A DNA stretch of 64,000 nt from Ophioderma brevispina (lineage: Eukaryota; Echinodermata; Ophiuroidea; Amphilepidida; Ophiodermatidae), in contig JAMKCH010058139.1 in the NCBI GenBank assembly GCA_023653785.1, forward strand, positions 1 to 64,000, written 5' to 3'. The notes beneath the pieces are model-generated. The model did no database searches, had not been told where the DNA came from, and worked only from the letters and a program-made list of their open reading frames with translations. Below are positions 62,401 through 64,000 of the stretch, piece by piece. The translations under genes and the position numbers were made by a program. Numbering within the stretch: position 1 is the stretch's first letter; every line of letters begins with the position of its first letter.

Positions 62401-63543
62401 AAAAACTAGAGAAACTCCTGTTGTTTTTCCCACATTCTATTTCAAATTGGATTGTTATGGAATTTTGTTTAAACTTCAGCAAAAACTTACAAGCCTCTGT
62501 ACGCTTTCTTTGCAAACCCGCAAAGAGGGAACTATTGCTTGTCTAAAACAAATGGACATTATGTTCCATGAAGACAAGAAATGGCTGTTTTTACCTGCTC
62601 TTCCAAAACCGATAGGCCTAGGATAACCGAACACGGGATTGCGTAACTCTATCACCCCCTCTTACCATGATTACTCCGTTCTATACTCCTTCGTCTTGGA
62701 TGTAGAACACCCGATAGAATAGTGCGCTGGCATTCTCTCCTGATGACCTGGTCGTTAGCGAAGGAATCTCTCGTTGTTCGTTACCCAAAACTATAGGCCT
62801 ACCCTTTGAAACAGGAAGAGCATTTTGTTCATGTAAAATAAATCATCATGGACAAACATTTTGGTCCACATATCCATATTCAATGCTTTCATTTTGTCAA
62901 AAACTACATGGCAAGTTCAAACTTTGAATTACCTCAAACATCTGGTTGACAATTGTCAATCTAAAGATGAACCAGGACCATATTACGCTCTCAAATTTTA
63001 GAGCCTCTATCCGATATTTGACTTTTATAGTTCTAAAAAACAGATTAAGAAGTAAAATGTTAAGTTCGGAACTCTACCCTAGCGTATTATGCTTACGGTT
63101 TTTCTAAACTGGAGCATTCACCAACAAGCCTCTATATGCTTACTTTGCAAACCCGCAAAGAGGGAACTATTATTTGTCAAAAACAAATGGACATTATGTT
63201 CCATGATGACAAACAAATGGTTACTTTTACCTGCTCTTCCAAAATTGACAGGCTTAGGATAATTGAACATGAGATTGCGTAACTCTATCACCCCCCTTTA
63301 CCACATTATCTCACCCCCAAACTTCAAAGTATTTTCAGCTTTAAAAGGTGTGACTACGCACACATCAGAACGGTAATTAGTATTGAAGTAATTCCAATAC
63401 AACCAAGTTGAAGGAACTGATTTTTAACATACCTTTTCATTGCCTACTTCATCTATGGTCCACTTCTGTAGCACTTCATCTTGTAGAACATAAAGTGCTC
63501 TGCCTTCATCCGTTGAACTACCTGCCAATACACGACGTAGAGC
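28335..63543 (-). CDS. NUP133: NUP133 nucleoporin gene, 18 exons recovered, both ends missing
   Basis: NUP133 is a structural subunit of the Y (NUP107-NUP160) complex of the nuclear pore. It has an N-terminal beta-propeller and a C-terminal alpha-helical stack that binds NUP107. No exon is long enough to stand out as an ORF. The gene was assembled from minus-strand segments with GT-AG borders, matching phases and serial similarity to vertebrate NUP133 as recalled. Hallmark strings include [55 protein letters not shown] and [10 protein letters not shown]. The order on the minus strand is colinear with the protein. Exons are 40-217 bp and introns run from about 0.2 to 8.5 kb, full of transposons. 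Upstream exons lie past 64 kb. The C-terminal exons (about 150 residues in human) and two internal segments were not found. Four exons carry lesions. Identity is near certain from the shared motifs. Whether this copy is intact and functional is open. Confidence 0.9.
29076..29115 (-). CDS. NUP133: NUP133 small exon, [14 protein letters not shown], one base out of phase
   Basis: This is a 40-bp exon with acceptor ccttctag and donor gtaagt. It reads [13 protein letters not shown] plus a split Gly codon, against human NFSDFLFRWYLEKG. The outgoing phase 1 suits the next exon. The incoming frame is off by one: the upstream exon ends in phase 1, so 39 bases are needed here, not 40. The extra base is most simply one G of the GGG at the exon start (CCC at 29113-29115 on the plus strand). 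Confidence 0.8.
30095..30229 (-). CDS. NUP133: NUP133 exon, [20 protein letters not shown]
   Basis: This is a 135-bp exon with acceptor ttgtttag and donor gtaaag, phase 1 to 1. It reads [20 protein letters not shown], then [20 protein letters not shown] and QFSQS. The human sequence through [20 protein letters not shown] is nearly identical over most of this exon. It is the most diagnostic exon for assigning NUP133. Confidence 0.95.
30724..30940 (-). CDS. NUP133: NUP133 exon, largest recovered (217 bp)
   Basis: The acceptor is ttcccacag and the donor gtaaga, phase 0 in and 1 out, giving 72 codons. It begins [20 protein letters not shown], then [16 protein letters not shown], and ends [12 protein letters not shown]. 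The human match runs from HEIVLKVAYPQADSN through IDCFLDGYVSQLKSV to YLQKRSDLLSPL. The conserved LDG-[FY]-V-[ST]-QL helix is present. Confidence 0.92.
31713..31756 (-). CDS. NUP133: NUP133 exon, [15 protein letters not shown]
   Basis: This is a 44-bp exon with acceptor ccaatacag and donor gtaaat, phase 1 in and 0 out. With the carried G it reads [15 protein letters not shown], directly continuing EYVPWT as human ATSGPGGIRTVIIRQ does. Phase joins exactly on both sides. Confidence 0.87.
31757..33185 (-). other. NUP133 intron, no recognised element
   Basis: This is AT-rich intronic sequence between the EYVPWT exon and the ASTGPKG exon. Its reading frames are short and I see no terminal-repeat structure. 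Confidence 0.5.
33186..33288 (-). CDS. NUP133: NUP133 exon, QKEYVPWT
   Basis: This is a 103-bp exon with acceptor tttcttcag and donor gtcagt, phase 0 in and 1 out. It reads [20 protein letters not shown] and ends [12 protein letters not shown]. The human counterpart is [20 protein letters not shown] ending EPEYVPWT. EYVPWT is a conserved landmark of the helical domain. Confidence 0.9.
33869..34173. mobile_element. hAT-like miniature element
   Basis: The 305-bp segment has ends CAGGGCCGTAGCCAGGGGG and, inverted, CAGGCCCGTAGCCAAGGG. The CAGGGxCGTAGCCAGG end is typical of hAT MITEs in animals. An 8-bp target duplication is not clear in the present flanks. It lies in the NUP133 intron upstream of the EYVPWT exon. 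Confidence 0.6.
35425..35544 (-). CDS. NUP133: NUP133 exon, [19 protein letters not shown]
   Basis: This is a 120-bp, 40-codon exon with acceptor gctttcag and donor gtaaga, phase 0 to 0. It reads [20 protein letters not shown] and ends [12 protein letters not shown]. It matches human [20 protein letters not shown] ending VINVNNILK. About 30 residues expected between it and the previous exon (human [20 protein letters not shown] and on) were not found in the intervening 4.3 kb. Confidence 0.85.
35719..36365. mobile_element. Composite: hairpin followed by a TIR-bounded segment (copy A)
   Basis: An almost complete palindrome covers 35719-35877, with arms reading ggatacaagaatttatc and gagttttgaaaatattg and centre gtcgcggagcgac. 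Directly after it, tattatgttttcagaatctga (35.88 kb) is the inverse of the end at 36.34-36.36 kb. The enclosed 480 bp includes three imperfect copies of a 34-bp unit (ccaaagaaatgga-ccag type, 36029-36130). There is no transposase. The same architecture appears at 45.6 kb. Confidence 0.6.
36366..39150 (-). other. NUP133 intron, expected exon not located
   Basis: A short ggggg-ataaa repeat lies near 36.48 kb. Open frames at 36.77-37.47 kb lack motifs. About 30 residues of NUP133 should be encoded between 35.5 and 39.9 kb, but no segment with fitting phase and sequence was found. Confidence 0.4.
39152..39243. repeat. Palindromic MITE-like repeat
   Basis: The arms ttagatggtgtcatatggatg and catccattacgacaccatctaa enclose inner arms around catccaatatttt and aaatattggatg. 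It forms a roughly 90-bp hairpin in the NUP133 intron. Confidence 0.6.
39858..39940 (-). CDS. NUP133: NUP133 exon with in-frame [19 protein letters not shown]
   Basis: The exon ends [16 protein letters not shown] before donor gtaagt, matching human CEHAEKLSAAIVLKNHH. The Cys-Glu pair expected before His is replaced by an in-frame TGA at 39908-39910 on the plus strand, which could be a 3-base loss from TGTGAA. Upstream in the same frame, VRDRTS resembles human VRGTPM. The acceptor edge is uncertain because no AG gives phase 0 in this frame. The end at 39940 is an estimate. Confidence 0.62.
40757..40866 (-). CDS. NUP133: NUP133 exon, [17 protein letters not shown]
   Basis: This is a 110-bp exon with acceptor cgtcctag and donor gtaagt, phase 1 in and 0 out. 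It reads [20 protein letters not shown] and on to [17 protein letters not shown]. Human has [20 protein letters not shown] followed by LMDFIHQVGLFGR. This is one of the strongest matches in the window. The phase agrees only if the preceding exon has lost one base. Confidence 0.92.
40912..41034. repeat. Palindromic repeat
   Basis: The outer arms aattttgctggttt and aaccagcaaaaatt and the inner arms gagaaactcttgagaac and ctcccaagagtttctc are inverted. The inner gagaaactc motif also occurs at the core of the inverted repeat near 56.56 kb. Confidence 0.55.
41212..41905 (+). repeat. 32-bp minisatellite
   Basis: The unit reads gaaggcgatgtcttttctta plus gttctgttcttt (32 bases). The first ten or so copies are nearly identical. 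Copies after about 41.52 kb are increasingly mutated and length-variable, to about 21 in all. It lies in the NUP133 intron, 114 bases downstream (in gene direction) of the frameshifted exon. Confidence 0.92.
42019..42180 (-). CDS. NUP133: NUP133 exon with an internal frameshift
   Basis: The acceptor is ctagag and the donor gtaaga. In phase 0 the exon opens [20 protein letters not shown], matching human AQMVVDELFSSHS. The last half, in another frame, reads [20 protein letters not shown] and then ESVPR, matching the human segment through [20 protein letters not shown]. The switch falls at 42088-42112 and equals one missing base. With it restored the exon would leave in phase 1, exactly what the next exon needs. 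The rest of the exon and its splice sites are well preserved. Confidence 0.85.
42507..42945. mobile_element. TA-flanked MITE, arms about 75 bp
   Basis: The ends are GACCATTTGCACGATCCCC and its inverse GGGGATCGTGCAAATGGTC, with TA on both sides (42505-42506 and 42946-42947). The arms continue inward through cccatttccatccgggaac and ttgtaccag. The TA target and simple structure fit a Tc1/mariner-group non-autonomous element. The interior is non-coding. Confidence 0.75.
43380..43487 (-). CDS. NUP133: NUP133 exon, [13 protein letters not shown], start of helical domain
   Basis: This is a 108-bp, 36-codon exon with acceptor ctgtgcag and donor gtaaga, phase 0 to 0. It begins [20 protein letters not shown] and ends [12 protein letters not shown]. 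The closing part is almost identical to human LLKAAFLQYCRKDL, the first helix of the C-terminal stack. The Pro/Lys-rich first half is the flexible linker. Confidence 0.87.
43708..43753 (-). CDS. NUP133: NUP133 exon (propeller-helical linker)
   Basis: This is a 46-bp exon with acceptor tttttcag and donor gtttgt, phase 2 in and 0 out. It reads [16 protein letters not shown]. It corresponds to the human linker ending SVAGPNSESMIFE. The sequence is short and variable, but the phase links exactly to the exons on both sides. Confidence 0.72.
44242..44320 (-). CDS. NUP133: NUP133 exon (propeller end), [15 protein letters not shown]
   Basis: This is a 79-bp exon with acceptor gttatgtag and donor gtataa, phase 1 in and 2 out. 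It reads [20 protein letters not shown] and then THQAEAR. It matches the human segment [20 protein letters not shown], including the last propeller strand with its G-[LI]-[VL]-x-[IS] pattern. It lies 137 bp upstream of a SINE insertion. Confidence 0.85.
44457..44876 (-). mobile_element. tRNA-derived SINE
   Basis: Read on the minus strand, the head (44.80-44.87 kb) is tRNA-like. It has an A-box region ggcccactggttaggg and a B-box ggttcaattcc within ccccggttcaattcccggtg. A body of about 330 bp includes ccttcggaggggacgttaag and gtcggtcccatgtac, a conserved-core style block. It ends in an aaataaatcaaatcaaat tail at 44457-44475. It is inserted in a NUP133 intron on the same strand as the gene. Confidence 0.78.
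45110..45172 (-). CDS. NUP133: NUP133 exon (propeller), [16 protein letters not shown]
   Basis: This is a 63-bp exon with acceptor cttttcag and donor gtaggt, phase 1 to 1. With the carried-in G it reads [20 protein letters not shown], matching the human segment [20 protein letters not shown] followed by VLGAG. Phase agrees with both neighbours. Confidence 0.82.
45619..46384. mobile_element. Composite: hairpin followed by a TIR-bounded segment (copy B)
   Basis: A long palindrome spans 45619-45791 (arms caaataatgaatg, gaatattttcat, gatgaaatgttccattcaac; centre gaggcgttagccg). It is followed directly by a segment whose ends are inverted: ttatataacatcta...tagatccttgtca at 45.79-45.82 kb and tgacaaggatctatttaggtgttatataa at 46.35-46.38 kb. 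It resembles copy A at 35.7 kb in layout, not in sequence. No transposase is present. Confidence 0.6.
46672..46780 (-). CDS. NUP133: NUP133 exon (propeller), [13 protein letters not shown] segment
   Basis: This is a 109-bp exon with acceptor ttttacag and donor gtaaga, phase 0 in and 1 out. It reads [18 protein letters not shown] followed by [18 protein letters not shown]. It corresponds to human [20 protein letters not shown] followed by YNESAVYVCST. The split Gly codon joins correctly to the next exon. The stretch expected between this exon and the previous one (human YLDLKQ to PPFQS, about 50 residues) was not found. Confidence 0.8.
46909..48421 (-). mobile_element. Nearly complete mariner transposon
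   Basis: The ends are CGAGGGGGGATCAAAAGTAA and, inverted, AGAGGGGGATCAAAAAGTAA, giving terminal repeats of about 95 bp. TA lies outside each end (46907-46908 and 48422-48423). It encodes a mariner transposase on the minus strand, broken in the N-terminal part but well preserved over the catalytic region. It sits in the NUP133 intron directly upstream, in gene terms, of the NYTCNVYSE exon. Confidence 0.88.
47006..47650 (-). pseudogene. mariner transposase (DD34D), inactivated
   Basis: All three catalytic Asp residues can be read: the first in [17 protein letters not shown], the second in [10 protein letters not shown], the third in [13 protein letters not shown]. There are 34 residues between the second and third, the mariner DD34D spacing. 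[20 protein letters not shown] lies between the first two. An in-frame TGA falls just before [10 protein letters not shown], near 47.49 kb, and the DNA-binding N-terminus beyond 47.65 kb has more stops. The catalytic half is open over 158 codons (47006-47482). Confidence 0.85.
48486..50214. mobile_element. Fold-back element, arms about 630 bp
   Basis: The left arm (48486 to about 49125) and right arm (about 49590 to 50214) are inverted copies over their whole length. Shared blocks include gccaattcaac, aaatttgagggggt-cacctcaa, attcaatattcagaggcc and gacttg-cccccctaaaaa. The roughly 460-bp loop is unique. No transposase was recognised; the longest frames are shadows inside the arms. It lies between two NUP133 exons where a further exon is expected. 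Confidence 0.75.
50384..50434. repeat. Poly-G tract
   Basis: Seven G, one T, then 44 G. The run ends 18 bases from the donor of the NUP133 candidate exon at 50453. Homopolymers of this length are commonly mis-assembled. Confidence 0.95.
50453..50506 (-). CDS. NUP133: NUP133 candidate exon lacking an AG acceptor
   Basis: Eighteen phase-0 codons read [18 protein letters not shown] before a strong donor gtaagt. Trp is the residue expected after the previous exon, and the length fits the human WGSESNYEAIKEGVNIR segment. The base before the TGG is not AG, and in-frame TGA TAA lie just upstream. Either the acceptor is mutated or mis-sequenced, or a 27-bp microexon (50453-50479, acceptor ccttcag) is used. 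A 44-base G run starts 18 bases past the donor, so local sequence quality is suspect. Confidence 0.45.
51065..52395 (-). other. NUP133 intron, no recognised element
   Basis: This AT-rich stretch lies between the hAT element and the candidate exon at 50.5 kb. The open frames at 51.37-51.65 and 51.93-52.15 kb carry no motif. Confidence 0.4.
52404..53452. mobile_element. Non-autonomous hAT element with 8-bp target duplication
   Basis: The ends are TAGGGCTGTCAGTTT and, inverted, TAGAGGGCTGTCAGTTT. The 8-bp duplication aagtccaa is perfect on both sides (52396-52403 and 53453-53460). Just inside both ends are several ccgtttaaacgg-type palindromes and aagtccgaccaccgg / ccttccgaccgg blocks, likely transposase-binding subterminal repeats. 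The 1,049-bp body has no hAT transposase motif. Confidence 0.88.
54905..54961 (-). CDS. NUP133: NUP133 exon (propeller), 19 codons
   Basis: This is a 57-bp exon with acceptor ttcacag and donor gtaagt, phase 0 to 0. It reads [19 protein letters not shown]. It aligns without gaps to the human segment HAYSWDINRALKENITDAI, sharing the aromatic, the D-R and the K and A-[IL] positions. The next residue expected is Trp, which is the first codon of the following candidate exon. The exon is short, so the call rests on order, phase and this alignment. Confidence 0.68.
55734..56504 (+). mobile_element. Kolobok-like element carrying a THAP-domain remnant
   Basis: The ends are AGGTCCATGGACATGC and, inverted, AGGTCCATGGACACGC, with TTAA on both sides (55730-55733 and 56505-56508). 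The other arm of the inverted repeat keeps the empty site gaagtttaaac, so the TTAA duplication is directly shown. Inside, on the plus strand, a frame resembles a THAP zinc finger. A TTAA target together with a THAP-type transposase is known for the Kolobok superfamily. The rest of a transposase is absent, so this copy is not autonomous. Confidence 0.75.
56112..56270 (+). pseudogene. THAP-like zinc-finger fragment
   Basis: The frame reads [20 protein letters not shown], then [10 protein letters not shown] and [12 protein letters not shown]. This follows the THAP order: C-x4-C, a hydrophobic-F-x-[FR]-FP step, then an aromatic W about 20 residues on. The second metal-binding pair (C-x2-H) and the AVPTIF-type end are not visible and there is no ATG, so it is a truncated exon or domain remnant. 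The call rests on motif pattern only. Confidence 0.6.
57000..61550 (-). other. Spacer of the inverted repeat inside a NUP133 intron
   Basis: This 4.7-kb stretch lies between the arms. I saw no exon with fitting phase and no terminal-repeat element. The open frame at 57.17-57.46 kb is Asn/Lys/Ile-rich and arises from AT-rich DNA. The region 60.96-61.26 kb repeats taggcctac-like words. Confidence 0.45.
61788..62382 (-). mobile_element. mariner-derived hairpin element, arms about 195 bp
   Basis: The ends are CGAGGGGTGATTGATAAGTT and its exact inverse, flanked by TA (61786-61787 and 62383-62384). The arms of about 195 bp are nearly identical. They include the start of coding sequence (ccggacctattgaagcaatt). 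The roughly 200-bp middle encodes a mariner fragment on the minus strand. It was probably formed by an inverted duplication of one mariner end. Confidence 0.85.
61990..62152 (-). pseudogene. mariner transposase fragment
   Basis: The frame reads [20 protein letters not shown] followed by [20 protein letters not shown], covering the second and third catalytic Asp of a DD34D transposase. It lacks the N-terminus and first Asp. It differs clearly from the 47-kb transposase (DNAPVH against DNARPH), so it comes from another mariner lineage. Confidence 0.82.
63128..63300 (-). repeat. Third partial copy of the large repeat
   Basis: The block acttacaagcctctgtacgc to cgtaactctatcacccccct of the 62.5-kb arm recurs here in the same orientation with scattered substitutions. 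It contains ttgcaaacccgcaaagaggg. It ends 130 bases before the NUP133 exon at 63433. Confidence 0.8.
63433..63543 (-). CDS. NUP133: NUP133 exon (propeller), KWTIDE segment
   Basis: This is a 111-bp, 37-codon exon, phase 0 on both sides, with acceptor cctttag and donor gtatg. It reads [20 protein letters not shown] and on to [13 protein letters not shown]. The LQKW-[TE]-[IL]-D segment is the conserved propeller strand that precedes the YSWDINRAL region in human NUP133. It is the most 5' exon in the window. No earlier exon was recognised in the remaining 457 bases to the window edge. Confidence 0.82.
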
Positions 63544-64000
63544 CTAAAGGTGAAAAGTCAGTCAAATTGTGAGTAGCTAGGTACTATGTTATTACATCAT
63601 ACATCAACAATTTTATTGTAAGAATAAAGAATTCAACTTGCATCTACAACCTTGACCACAAATATTGGCATACTCGGTTCCACTATACATGACCAGATTC
63701 CTACTTGTGTGGTAACTATATCCCAGCTACTCCTATACTGCACAGTACACACTGAGCAATTCACAATGCAGTAGCTGCACTACTGAATAGACAGAGCTTC
63801 TTTATATCTACTTCACAGTTACTACACTGCTGTTTGGATAGTAGACAAAATGAGGGCGCTATACACTCATTCTCTGTATATCATTTATTACATGGTCAAT
63901 AGTTCAGCAAATGTCTTTGTCAGGAAATTTTGTGCTTCATGCATGTGTATTCCAATAGGCTTTTATTCTTGTTCTCAAATTACATATTGTTTTTACTCTT
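63544..64000. other. Right edge, NUP133 intron
   Basis: This is AT-rich sequence upstream (in gene direction) of the KWTIDE exon. No further exon or element was recognised before the window ends. Confidence 0.45.

Larger units (their letters stand above)
61565..62666 (-). repeat. Right arm of a large inverted repeat
   Basis: This is the inverse copy of 55536-56806 over about 500 bp, interrupted by a 595-bp mariner hairpin at 61788-62382. It keeps the uninterrupted site of the Kolobok-like insertion near 62.47 kb (ttgtttaaacttcagc). Confidence 0.85.

Overview
This window looks like AT-rich nuclear DNA from an animal, most likely a marine invertebrate and possibly a deuterostome. The reasons are spliced exons with GT-AG borders and introns of up to about 8.5 kb, non-LTR retrotransposons, a tRNA-headed SINE, and mariner, hAT and Kolobok-like DNA transposons. 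No prokaryotic-style gene is present. The species cannot be fixed from the sequence alone.

The one host gene I recognise lies on the minus strand from about 63.5 kb down to 28.3 kb. It is NUP133, a scaffold nucleoporin of the Y (NUP107-NUP160) complex. Eighteen exons were read by eye from splice sites, phase continuity and residue-by-residue agreement with vertebrate NUP133 as I recall it. They run from the late beta-propeller into the C-terminal helical stack. The first exons lie beyond 64 kb. The last exons (the NUP107-binding end) and at least two internal segments were not found. Four of the 18 exons carry a lesion (frameshift, in-frame stop, extra base, or no AG acceptor). This points either to residual assembly indels or to a decaying copy.

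Everything else is mobile or repetitive DNA. The first 20 kb hold TTAA-flanked miniature elements of one family (5.16-5.84, 6.11-6.46, 9.70-9.99 kb), several inverted-repeat elements, and two decayed non-LTR retrotransposons on the plus strand (12.0-13.6 and 16.6-20.1 kb). From 20.14 to 26.77 kb sits a 6.6-kb element with about 170-bp terminal inverted repeats. Its core is strikingly GC-rich, internally repetitive and has no recognisable transposase. It is the best candidate here for something undescribed.

The NUP133 introns are packed with insertions: two hairpin-plus-TIR composites (35.7 and 45.6 kb), a 32-bp minisatellite (41.2-41.9 kb), a TA-flanked MITE (42.5 kb), a SINE (44.5 kb), a nearly complete mariner (46.9-48.4 kb), a 1.7-kb fold-back element (48.5-50.2 kb) and a hAT element with a clean 8-bp target duplication (52.4-53.5 kb). 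The 55.5-62.7 kb part holds a pair of roughly 500-bp inverted copies. Each copy was entered by a different transposon, one THAP-bearing and Kolobok-like, the other a mariner hairpin. Each arm shows the empty site of the other insertion, so target duplications and element ends can be read directly.
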